Shown here in pieces: positions 11,293 through 21,918 of a stretch of 64,000 bases of DNA (its first letter is position 1; every line of letters begins with the position of its first letter). Made by a program: the position numbers and the translations under genes. Below the pieces are notes generated by a model. It did no database searches, was not told where the DNA came from, and saw nothing but the letters and a program-made list of their open reading frames with translations. The DNA comes from Periconia sp. R9002 (taxonomy: Eukaryota > Ascomycota > Dothideomycetes > Pleosporales > Periconiaceae): the NCBI GenBank assembly GCA_023627715.1, contig JAMAHW010000073.1:154711-218710 (forward strand), written 5' to 3'.

Positions 11293-12653
11293 ATGACTTC
11301 GATGACAGAGCCCCTCAACGCCCAGCACTCTGGTGAAGAAGGCCCTTCACGTTTCCAACTAGCACCAACCTCCCCAAGCTCCGTTGCTAAAGCTAATGAT
11401 CTTCACACCATCCCAACGACACTCTCTCATTTAACCAAAGGCGTTTCGATCTCAGAAGGCGAGAAGAGTTCGACAAGTCTTCGTCGCTCTCGAACCTTGC
11501 TAGGTCTTCCGCCAGCAGCCCCTATCCTGGAAGACCATGACTACCATGAAAGGCAGAAGCTTCTCTGGTCTAGGATTCGAATCGCACTGAGGGAGCCGTT
11601 CGCCGAGTTCTGGGGAGTGGTGATACTAATTCTTTTTGGAGATGGATCTATAGCGCAAGTGCTTCTCTCCACAGGGCAAACGGCGGCTCCTGGCGGAAAC
11701 GGTTTTGGTGCCTATCAAACTATATCCTGGGGGTGCGTATCCCTACTCCCACCTTCCACTCACCTCATAGACCAAGCTGACCCTCTATTAGGTGGGGCCT
11801 GGGAGTCATGCTCGGGATATATGTAGCAGGAGACTCTGGAGCCTATCTCAACCCCGCCATAACCTTCTGCAGTTGCCTGTTCCGACAGCTTCCGTGGCGG
11901 CGTTTCCCCATTTACTTGGTCGCGCAAGTCCTAGGTGCTTTTGTCGGATCAGGCATTGTGTATGCAGTTTATTACCCAGCCATCGACGTTTTCGAAGGCG
12001 GTCCGGGGCTCAGAACGGTACCACCTGCTAAAAGGGCAACGGCAGGCATCTTCTCCACATACCCTCAGGGTTTTTTGAATACTGGACAGCAATTTGTATC
12101 CGAGTTCGTTGCAAGTGCTATCCTCATGTTTGTTATATTTGCATTGAAGGACCCGGGTAACAATGGTATAGGAAAGGTATGTTCAACACCACCAAATGAG
12201 ATGGAATCCAGGACCATGGCTGATGGTGATAGTCTGACAAATGGTTCCCCCTCTGCGTCTTCTTCCTACTCTTCGGCATCGGTGCATGCTTCGGCTGGGA
12301 AACTGGCTACGCGCTTAACCTGGCTCGTGATTTCGGTCCACGCTTGATGTCTTATGCTGTCGGTTACGGATCAGAGGTCTGGTCAGCTGGGTCCTACTAC
12401 TTCTGGGTACGTTCAAACTCCATCATTGATACTAAAAGTTCGTCAACTGAATCGTGAGTACTCCCAGGTCCCAATGGTGGCTCCATTCGTAGGCTGTGCC
12501 TTTGGTGGCTTTTTGTATGATCTGTTCATTTTCACGGGACCTAGCCCTGTTAATACGCCATGGGTCGGCCTCAAGCTTCTTCTAAGCCCCAAGTATGCTA
12601 TGCAGTCACGCAAAGAACGACATGATAAGTATGTTGCAGATGGTATTGTGTGA
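11293..12653 (+). CDS. Aquaglyceroporin (MIP family channel)
   Basis: Four exons (11293-11732, 11792-12176, 12233-12406, 12468-12653) with introns of 59, 56 and 61 nt give 394 residues. I chose the ATG at 11293 (MTSMTEPL); the frame is open to an ATG at 11260. A hydrophilic N-terminal extension of about 100 residues precedes six membrane helices. The first pore motif is YLNPAITF (NPA, Asn167). The second is NLARDFGPR (NLA, Asn304), a variant shared with fungal glycerol channels such as yeast Fps1; the Asp after Arg also marks glycerol-conducting members. It should carry glycerol and water across the plasma membrane and so help in osmotic adjustment. The long N-terminus, rich in Ser and Thr, is a likely regulatory tail. 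Exon joins keep the frame throughout, and the C-terminus is short and charged. Confidence 0.92.
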
Positions 12654-13730
12654 GGAGGAAACCTCTCGAGTGCGACCAGATTCAGGATTAAAGCCGGAGA
12701 ATGCTGAAACAGGGAGAATGGTTAACGGATTATGACTTGATGAATAAAATAGTAGTGTGTTGTGATTCACCGACTTCGCCCAACTCTGATAACTCATGTA
12801 TAAGGCGCACCTATATCGTGGGTACAAAGTCAGCACAACTCAACTAGGGATAATATAATAAGTGATAGATGTTTTAATACACCACGCTATATAGTGTCTT
12901 GATAACAAACGACTCTTTACCTGGAGTTTAACGCACGTTTATTGTAATGGCTGCGAGCGCTGAGCCTACCAGTGACGTCTACAACCACAACCACAACCGC
13001 CACCGCATCAAGTAGATTGCCATTTTATTGTCTGCTGCAGTGGATTATTCCCTCGCTGTTAACAACATTAGTTACCGGCTATGAGCAAACGCCAAATCAG
13101 ATGACGCAAATGGTGCAACCACCAACGCGGTATGGCACTTCAATATGAGGACTTGTTCTCACAATGTTGCACTTTGGTTTTGCCAGTCCACATTTTCAGT
13201 GTATCTAATGACATCAATTGATGCAGCGATTGCACTGCACGAAACAACATTGACTGAATATTGATTAAAGTGTCTTCAAACGCGCGCCAATTGCTCACAT
13301 GGCACTCTTCCCAATAGACCAGACAATAAGCAAGAAACTCCTTTTCGTCGAATTGCATGAAACTCGTGCAGTAGAGAGCTCGGAAAGATGTCGAATGTCA
13401 TGAACAATATCGGAACTTCCTCGGAACGGAACGGCGCCCAATCACGCTAACCCCCACCCGGTCTAGCTTTCTCTCCCAACGCGCTTCGCGTCCTCTACCT
13501 TTGGAGTGGTGACGATTCACCCGCAACACTCCAATTGCAAGTCTCTACTATATGTTTTAGCCTCTACCTGCTTATTATTTTACCCCTTGATTCTTCTCAA
13601 AAAATCATGAACCCTAAACGATCCTAGACTTCCTTGAGAATCCCCCCGACGCGTCTCGCTGCGCGTGTCTACTCGGAATCATCCCACATTCACATCCGCA
13701 CTCTCACACGCACGCCCATACCTCACCACC
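12654..13730. other. Intergenic region between aquaglyceroporin and CDC45
   Basis: About 1.1 kb with one copy of the degenerate repeat (12808-12935). The rest is non-coding by composition; the right part is the CDC45 promoter and leader, rich in pyrimidines just before the start. Confidence 0.6.
12808..12935 (+). repeat. Degenerate interspersed repeat, copy 2
   Basis: This is the partner of 7336-7463, same strand, about 81 percent identical, with mostly transition differences in both directions. Each copy therefore appears to have been mutated independently, as expected for RIP or methylation decay. Confidence 0.85.
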
Positions 13731-16361
13731 ATGTACCTCCCACGAGGGCTAATTGCTCAACTGTACCAAAAGCTCGTCAAACGGAACCATGCTACGTCCT
13801 CGCCTATTCTCCTGCTCGTAGGCCTCGAGCCAGACGCGCTCTGTGCTTGTCGTATCCTCACCGCGCTGCTGAAACGCGACTACATACCCCACAAGATACA
13901 ACCGGTCTCCGGCTTCAACGACTTGTACCGCGCGGCAGATGATTTGGTGAAACCTATGCGAACGTACTCAGGTGGAAGTGGTGGCCTGGTTATATGTTTG
14001 GGTGTCGGCGGCATGGTGGATTTGGAGGAGCTGTTCGGCCTCGACTACAACGATGAGCTGGAGAGCAGGGGAACAGGTGATGTGGAGGTTTGGGTCATGG
14101 ACGCCCGGCGACCGTACAATCTGACCAACGTGTTCGATGTGCCTGCGGAAATAGACGCGGAATCCGGTGAATTGGTTCGGAAACTCCCCGGTGTGGATAT
14201 GGGCCGGTTACCGAAATCATACCAATCAACAAGAGGAGGAGTGATTGTGTTCGACGACGGGGATATTGAGGAAGAAATGAAAGCTGAACAGGAAGCCTAC
14301 TGCGAACTGAGCGTGATGCCTGAAGTGGCAGACGAAGAGGATGATGAGGACGAGGACGAGGATGACGACGCCATGGACGAGTTAGGAGCTCCTGTATCAG
14401 GCCAAAAAAGATCGTTGGAAGGTGACGAGGATGAAGAGATGAGTGATGACGACGAGCGCCCTTACCAACGGAGAAGGAGTAATTCGGTATGACCACGAAA
14501 CCTACTCTAGAAAATTCCCGCTAATCATGGCTAGGGAGGATCAATACCTTCACCGCGAGAAAGACGACCTCCTCGTCGCGGCCTTCGAATTTTAGATGGT
14601 TCCTCGGATTTCTCTCGTTCAGACTCTCGGAGCAGATCTGCATCCCCAGCTGTCGCTGCACCAAAACCTCCGTCAATGAAGAAACTCCGGCAACAACTTC
14701 AAGAAAGGAGGGCAAAGTACGATCAGATAATTGCGGGGTACTATGACTCCGGAAACACTTACTCAGAACCTGTCTCATCGATGGTGTACTCCTTGGCTTC
14801 CGAACTTGGACGAGAGGATAACGATCTTTTGTGGAATGCCATCGTCGGAGTTAGCAGTCTGGAGCTATACGGCAAAACGGGCACCGGATTAGGATTGAAT
14901 CCATTGTCGACCGCAGGAGGATCATCTGGGTGGAATGGTCACCGAGGAGAGCGCATTCGGGGTGTTTTGCGAGACGAAGTACGCCGCCTCAACCCCATGG
15001 ATGCCAAAGATTTTGCCCGCGAAACAAGCCTAGGGGACTCTACTGGCGTCATTCCAACAAGTGCCCGCTCGGCAACCGACAAATCAATACGACTCTCCCC
15101 CGAGCCTCGCTTTCTTCTATTGCGTCACTGGAGTTTGTACGAAAGCATGCTTCACTCGCCTTATCTCTCTGCTCGACTCCACATTTGGAGTGATGCAGGC
15201 CGCCGACGTCTCGACAAGCTCCTTGCAAAGATGGGCGTTAGCTTAACCCAGTGCAAGCAAAATTATACGCATATGGATATGGAGCTTAAAAGAGGACTGC
15301 GGGAACGGCTCCTGCGGTACGCTCCTGTGTATGGTTTGGATGGCCTCGTGCCGCCTGCACCACGCGGCAACGACTCAAAAGATGGTTGGGGCTTTGTTCG
15401 GTCCTGGGGGTGGAAAGCATGTCTGTCCGCAATCGATGCTGGTGTTATATTAGGCGCCATCCTCGAAGTCGGCGACGCAAAGTCCCTCACCGAATCTGCC
15501 TTGGATTCCCGCAACTTCGTCGGCACTCAAGACCACAACGAACAAGCCATAGTGGACTGGAGAGAAAACCCGGCCCAAGAGCACATCACAGCCCGTTTCT
15601 GGACCGCCTACGATGCCCTTAACAACATCGATCTCCTCGTCCGCCACATCCACACCGCACAGTACCTTCACAAAGCCATCCTCCGCACAGGCACCGCCCT
15701 CATCGAGAAGAAACAGATCCGCCACCTTCGCGCCTTCCGCATGGCCGTCGTAAAAGAAGGCCCAGACGTCGAACTCTTCACACACCCTGGCGCTCTGACC
15801 AAACTCGCCCTCTGGATCGCCGAAGCCATCGTCGAACTCAACGGCACAAAGGGCAAAGGCAGAGGCTCCGAACTCGTCATGGCCGGCCTCGACGAACCCC
15901 GCGGCAAATACATCGTAGTCGGCCTCGGCGGCGGCGGCGGCTCTACGCAAACCACCCGCGACCTCATCGCCAAACGTGAAGCAAAGCAAAAAGCCCGCGA
16001 AGCCAAGAAAATGGCCCGTCTCGCCGAGCGCCAGAAACGCCGCGAAAAGCGTCGCGCGCAGCGCGAACGTGCCGGTGAAGACGACTTTGTCTCCGAGTAC
16101 GAATCAGACACTGAATCCGAGGAAGAGGAAGACGATACGGAAGATGACGACGACGAGGAAGCTGAGGCGTTGCCCAAAGGCCACGGTCGGAATCGGTTCG
16201 GCCAGGCGTTCCGCGACATTGCGGCTGAATTGGGCGATTCGGTGGGTGTCAAGCAGGATTCGTTTGAGGCGTGCGTGGTCGAGGTTAAGAAGGAGGATTT
16301 GAGTGGGTTTTTGGAGAGGTTGAGTATGCAAGTTGTTGTTACGGGGATGGGGGGTGCGTGA
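13731..16361 (+). CDS. CDC45: DNA replication initiation factor CDC45
   Basis: Two exons (13731-14486 and 14535-16361) with a 48-nt intron (GTATGA...GCTAATC...TAG) encode 860 residues. The start is the ATG of MYLPRGLIAQLYQKLVK, the conserved N-terminus of the family; an upstream in-frame ATG at 13665 lacks that character. Residues about 20-60 hold the DHH-like core VGLEPDALCACRIL. Residues about 200-245 are a run of Asp/Glu, and a basic/acidic charged insert (REKRRAQRERAGEDD and a following acidic run) lies near residues 765-810. The C-terminal block ends in VVVTGMGG. CDC45 joins MCM2-7 and GINS to form the replicative helicase in the nucleus. The length is a little above the yeast protein because of the charged inserts. 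It is convergent with the OPT transporter gene. Confidence 0.95.
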
Positions 16362-17013
16362 GTGTGAGTGTTGGGGTGTGGGTATGATGTTTTTGGGGAA
16401 GGAGGGTCTGTTTCTCATGTTCTGGAATGACTTTTTTCGGTGGGATGGAGGGAGGGCTGTATATGGTGCTGTCTTTGTTTATTTGTCTGCTTCTTTTTTG
16501 GGTTTGGGAAATGGAGTCGGTCGGTCGGTATGAGAGGGGTGGAGGGCAAGGCAGTTGGGTAGGGGTGATGAGCGTGTTTTTCTTCTTCTGGTGTTATTTC
16601 CCCCACCCCTTTTTCTATCCCATGCTTTTTTTTTTGGCGGCGACGGATGGATGAGTGATGGATGGGCGGGATATGGGTACGGGGGCATAGCGTTCTCGCG
16701 TGGTGCTGTTGTTGTGTTACATACATGCATATGTGTAAGGAAAGGGCCAAAGTCATGTTATATATTCTGAAGGCATAGCGTTTTTGATAAAATGGGCATT
16801 TTTATATACGGAGATAATGACATTCGTAACTAGAATTGGTGCGTGATGTGTGTGGGAAATAAGGGGTGGTGTCTATATACAGATCCCCTTCCCTTTGGGG
16901 CGTCACTTTCCGTTATTCACGTCGTTTATGTACACACAGAGGAGCTATGCGTGCTTCTATACTCAACCCAAAACAAAGACACACCACCTACACAGCTTCA
17001 GGAGGACTCACAC
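16362..17013. other. Convergent 3' flank of CDC45 and OPT genes
   Basis: A 650-bp G-rich then T-rich stretch between two convergent stops. The ORFs here are low complexity and I see no gene. Confidence 0.6.
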
Positions 17014-19359
17014 TCACAAATGCGGTACATTCAAGCTAGCCAAGGCGAGATTGGCGATGCTGAACAGACCCTCGCCGAGAATGAGGCCAGAGGCGAGGAC
17101 GATGATGGGGGTTTCGCTCTGGCCTTTCCAGCGGCGCCACCAGAGGCTGATGAGGCCGCCGATGGTGCGGGCGAGGGTGAAGGAGGGGGTGTTGTACATG
17201 CCTTTGTTTTCGATGTTAGTTATGGGAAATGGGTAGAAGGTGTATGTAGAAAGAGTGGGATATTATAAGGGAAACGGGAATAGGGAAGGAAAAGACTCAC
17301 CAACAGCGACCGCGATCCCACCCGGAATGAAATCAACCCACCACCCACCCAACCCACTCCTCTTCCTCGCCGTGCCCCAAACCCTCATCGCCGTCCCGAC
17401 GGCGAAAATAACCGCCGCCCCCGCAGCCCACTCCTTAACCATCGGCGGCAACCCCTTCCCCGTGACCAACCTCGCCGTAAAAATCCACACATACCCCGTC
17501 GGAACCTCAAACAACCCGCCCGGAATCGTATACACACGGGTGTAGAGTTTATACACGCCAGCCGAAAGCACAGCACCGACGGCGCTCCCAATGAGCTGGC
17601 CCCAGAACTGCGCGTTGGGGGCGGCGCCGAGGAGGTGTCCGCACTTGAGATCCTGGAGGAGATCGCCGGCTTGGAGGGCGGCACTCTCGGAGATGGCGCC
17701 CGCGAGGAGGTTGATGATGACTGCGTTTTTGGCGCCGGGGCCGGTGGTCGGCGTCACGAGGGCGAAGACGAGCTGGGTGAGTTTGCTGATGCCTGAGACG
17801 GGGTTGAGGTCTGTTTCGCCGAGGGCGCGGACGCCCATTATGGCGAGGAGGAGGGAGAGGATTAGGGCGAGGATTGTGTGGGAGAGGGGGATGAGGTGTG
17901 GGAAGGAGATGTGGACGCCTAGGATGCAGAGGGCGAGGGAGATGATGAGGCCGAGGATTGTGGTGCGCGGGGAGATTTGGTGTTCGGGTGGGGCGTCGGG
18001 CTCGTTGTCTGAGTCGAGGTGTTGTTTTATGGCCGTGATGGGGTTTGTGGGTGTGGTCCTGTCGGTGTTGCTGTCGAGGCGCGTGTAGGTGGCGTCGCGG
18101 GTGATGTTTAGAGTTAAGAGTTCTTTCCATGTGTGGGATTTAACGATGTCTCTGACGGTTGGGTAGTAGAACTTTGCAATGGCGAGGAGAGGGCGTAAGA
18201 CGAGCCAGCCTAGACTGACGAGAGAGTCTGCAAGCATGACGGCGAGAGATACCCATACGATCCATCCCTTGGAACCGTCTGTCCAGTCTGAAACGTCACC
18301 AGGAGCCCAGCCTTTGTGTTTGGCCAACGGCGAGAGGACTCCCCAGCCGATTATGGCTCCCAAGAGCATGTGCAGTGTAGTAGCTGGTCCCATGATTATG
18401 CCTTGGCCGACGTAAGCTGGGGATGGGTTTAGCGTCCATAGCCATTTTGTAGCCAGGGGAAGACCAAAGATGGGTATGTCGTGAAGTTGAGGGATGAAGT
18501 ACGAGACGATAGTGTAGAGTGCAGATCCAGCGAAAGCAATGATGAGAAGTCGTATTCTCGCTTTCCAGTCACCGTCGTCTTCGTCGGGCATCTCTCTCTC
18601 CCCTTCGACATCTGCTCTCCCTTCACTTGAACGCGGAGGATATTCAGCCGATGGGGAGTTCGGGGTCGCCAGTAGCACCTGTTCTTCTGGGGTTCCTTCT
18701 TCGGTAATATTACCTGATTGCTTGATCACTTGTTTCGATTTTTCGTCTCCATGTAGTACTTGGATCATCAGTGCTGTCGCCGTCCCACTTGGGAATTTGA
18801 GCTTCTCCCTGATGATGACTTCTCGGCGCAGTGGTACGGCGAAGACTACCCCAAAAAAGCAGATTCCCAGGGACCAAATGATCAGCCTCGGAAGACTAAT
18901 ATCCAAAGGTCCATTCTCCTCGGGCTTCAAAAGATAGTTCAAGGCGGGAATCACTCCGACGAACCCGCATCCCAGAGGCATGGTCCCCACGCTGCCGGCA
19001 ACGGACTGAACGAGAACATTTTCCACTGGAGTGAACGGAAACTTGAGAACGCGAGAGATGGTTTTGAAGAAAGCAAAACCGATCAGAGCTGACGGCATGG
19101 CCATTCCAGAGACCCATCCCGTCTGTAAGCCAAAGTACATGTTGGAGAAACAGATAACGACTCCGATCGCGAGACCAACTAGCACACCTCGGAGCGTGAA
19201 GTTTTGAGGCTCCGAAGCTCGGTCGGCCAAGTATTTGCGGTTCGTGGATCTTTGCGACGCATTCCGGTTAAGTGGTGATCTTTCAGTGTTCTGTTGGTTG
19301 CGGTTCCCGCCGCCTATCTCTTCATTGTCTTGACCTCTGTCTGGAGCCATTTCGGTCAA
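17014..19359 (-). CDS. OPT-superfamily transporter (YSL/YGL114W-like)
   Basis: Exon 1 (19359-17301) and exon 2 (17201-17014), with a 99-nt GTGAGT...AAAG intron, encode 748 residues. The frame of exon 1 would otherwise end soon after the donor, and the spliced frame restores a final hydrophobic segment ending NVPHL. After a polar N-terminus of about 50 residues comes the family signature TLRGVLVGLAIGVVICFSN and NMYFGLQTGWVSGMAMP. Many further membrane helices follow, interrupted by a hydrophilic loop around residues 215-265. Sequence character is closer to the yellow-stripe-like branch and yeast YGL114W than to the Isp4/Opt1 peptide branch. It may move metal chelates, peptides or other small solutes; the substrate is not readable from sequence. 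It shares a 316-bp divergent promoter with GPI8. The start could be Met1 or Met4. Confidence 0.92.
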
Positions 19360-19675
19360 CTCTATGGTAGGATGCGGTGTAATGATGAAAGTTTATATTA
19401 TGAAGCCTTCATGAGTATTAGGGTTAGCTATGCAATGATTTTGCCGCCAGACCAGGCAAAACCATAGATGTTGTTCAGATGTCATGAGTGGGAGCAGATA
19501 GAGTGCTAGTGAATGACGGAAGAATGGCGCTTGCTCATTGGTGGGGATTCGCATTTGTCAGCCGTTATCGCCAACGTCTATCGTAGAGTGGAACGCCTCC
19601 TTTCCGGTGGTACATCTACAATTTTCACCAGTATTACCCACCTTCCGACTCTACGACCTTCCACCAGATAGCACG
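19360..19675. promoter_or_regulatory. Shared divergent promoter of OPT transporter and GPI8
   Basis: 316 bp separate the two divergent start codons. The region has no gene and must contain both core promoters. I see no obvious operator. Confidence 0.55.
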
Positions 19676-20848
19676 ATGAAGTTCTCTTCAGTGTTGCTAC
19701 CACTACTAGCTGCGCCGCTTGCGGCCGCTGAGCATACTTCGAATTGGGCTGTTCTCGTAGGCACATCGCGGTTCTGGTTCAACTACCGTCACCTTGCAAA
19801 TGTTCTGTCGCTGTACCGCACTGTAAAGCGTCTCGGCATTCCGGACTCACAAATCATCATGATGCTACCGGACGACATGGCCTGCAACCCGCGCAATTCT
19901 TTCCCCGGTACCGTATACAACAACGCCGACCGCGCGCTCGATCTATACGGAGACAACATCGAGGTGGACTACCGAGGATACGAAGTCACAGTGGAAAACT
20001 TCATTAGATTGATGACGGATAGAGTTCCAGAGAACATGCCTCGGTCGAAACGATTGATGACGGACGAGCGAAGCAATATCTTGGTGTACATGACAGGACA
20101 TGGAGGCAATGAGTTTCTGAAGTTTCAAGACGCAGAAGAAATCTCCGCGTACGACTTGGCCGACGCATTCAGCCAAATGTGGGAGAAGAAGCGATACCAC
20201 GAGCTCCTCTTTATGATTGACACCTGCCAAGCCAACACCATGTACTCCAAGTTCTACTCCCCCAACATCATAGCAACCGGCTCTTCAGAGATCGATCAAT
20301 CTTCGTATTCGCATCACGCAGACAGTGATGTCGGTGTCGCTGTTATTGACCGCTACACGTATTACAATCTCGAGTTCCTCGAAAACAAGGTCCGCGACCC
20401 AACCTCAGAACTCACCCTTGGCGAATTGTTCGACAGTTACGATGAGGAGTTGATTCACTCTCGTCCAGGCTTCCGCTATGATCTGTTTAACGGTGGCGCA
20501 GAGGCTGCGAGGTCAAGACGTATTGTAGATTTCTTTGGCAACGTACAAAATGTTGAGGTCGACGGTGGCGCGAAGAGGAATGAGACACAATGGCGAGAGG
20601 AACTGGAGGCTATAGAGAAGATGATTGAAGAAGCGAAGAGGAGGCATAACGAATCATTGAATGCGCGCCCACAGGCCCTAAATGTCATGGAAGAAGTCCA
20701 ACATTCCGAGCGCCAGCACACTATCCAAAGAGAAGGAGCTGTCAGGATGGACGAAGAGTTGAGCTGGAAAAAACAAGTCATTGGGGGCGCTGCTCTGCTA
20801 GGATGCGCGGGCATCTGGGCGGCGAGTTCATGGTTGGAGTCTCTCTAA
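19676..20848 (+). CDS. GPI8: GPI-anchor transamidase catalytic subunit
   Basis: An intronless gene of 390 residues. The frame is open from 19538, but the ATG at 19676 gives the signal peptide MKFSSVLLPLLAAPLAAAEH, expected for this ER protein. The caspase-like (C13) fold begins at NWAVLVGTSRFWFNYRHLAN. The catalytic pair is visible: His142 in YMTGHGGNEFLKF and Cys184 in MIDTCQANTMY. ATGSSEIDQSSYSHHADSD follows, as in PIG-K/Gpi8. A predicted C-terminal membrane helix (GGAALLGCAGIWAAS) anchors it in the ER membrane. It cleaves the C-terminal signal of precursors and joins the new end to the GPI anchor, within the complex with GAA1, GPI16, GPI17 and GAB1. All catalytic features are intact, so it should be functional and probably essential. 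Confidence 0.97.
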   Translation: MKFSSVLLPLLAAPLAAAEHTSNWAVLVGTSRFWFNYRHLANVLSLYRTVKRLGIPDSQIIMMLPDDMACNPRNSFPGTVYNNADRALDLYGDNIEVDYRGYEVTVENFIRLMTDRVPENMPRSKRLMTDERSNILVYMTGHGGNEFLKFQDAEEISAYDLADAFSQMWEKKRYHELLFMIDTCQANTMYSKFYSPNIIATGSSEIDQSSYSHHADSDVGVAVIDRYTYYNLEFLENKVRDPTSELTLGELFDSYDEELIHSRPGFRYDLFNGGAEAARSRRIVDFFGNVQNVEVDGGAKRNETQWREELEAIEKMIEEAKRRHNESLNARPQALNVMEEVQHSERQHTIQREGAVRMDEELSWKKQVIGGAALLGCAGIWAASSWLESL

Positions 20849-21918
20849 GTCAACCGATACACTCTCTAGATCTTTCGACACTGTACCATTATTTTTATCA
20901 CGTTCATAGCGAGGCGCTTCATACCTTTTTCTGGAATAGATTAATACCCACACAATGGTTTTGGTCGTTTGTCACGGCAGGTCTACCACATAGCGTGCTC
21001 AGCTCAGCAACACGCTTTCGGTTATGCATGCCACCTATGCATCGCGTTCTACCAACGATCCTAATCTGTCTACATCTTCCTCGGCAAACTTCTTAATTGG
21101 CTTGCACAAGTAGTGTGCTCAACCCCGTCACGGCAACATGGGGGTAATCTGGAGATGGCATCCAGGGTCAATCTGAACCCTCAAGTATGCCGTAGGAACA
21201 TAATGGAAGACATTTCTGAAACGGGCTCGAACAAGCGCTTCCACAAGATAGGTAAATGCCCTTGAGTAGTAGATGGCCATATTATCTGTTCGGGCGGACA
21301 ACGCTCGAGGGGGCTGAGTTCAATTGTTTCCGGGTAACTGCACCCGCATCGATCGGATTGCACGATGTATATTAAACTCCAAGACTCTTAGAACCTTTGG
21401 AGACACCTTGGCTGCCGGAAACGAACGGCATGATGCTGTTTAGATATCTGGATGATCTACGCCGGGGTTCTTAAATTTGCATACAGATCTCGATTCGACT
21501 ATTGGTGGGTTGGCACAATCCGTTTCAATCACCTGTTTCAAGCACCGCGGCTGAGCATTACATGTGGTTGGCTGTACTGGTAAACGAGAAGATGTGTATA
21601 GTCCTATGTTATGTTCAATGATTCTAGAGCGCTTCTCTTAGTGAGAACGCTGCATAAGACATACAAGATGCTCTCTGAGAGATCCCACGCCTAGATGCTA
21701 AGCCTCTAGTCTGCGGGCTGATGCAATCTTCCGCCCCCAAGTATACATCCTTCATTCAAAGCACAAATGATATATATCGCAGGTAGAGCTGGGGGAAAAT
21801 GCCTAGACGTCGCTGTCGCGGGCTGGTCTGATTCTACCCTCACACTCCTTTCACACCACACTCTTTCATTTTTCCTTTCTTGTACAGTCCATTCGTTCAT
21901 TCTTTTGTTGCGCCCAAG
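20849..21918. other. Intergenic region, cellobiose dehydrogenase promoter
   Basis: About 1.07 kb with no coding signal. Near the right end a TATATATC word (21771-21778) and one CTGGGG (21789-21794), which fits the CreA consensus SYGGRG, lie 125-150 bp before the start codon. They would suit carbon-repressed expression, but the motif is short and could be chance. Confidence 0.45.

Noticed and set aside
16415..16770. Several overlapping frames between CDC45 and the OPT gene
   Set aside because: All are low-complexity Pro/His or Phe/Gly strings in a convergent 3' region.
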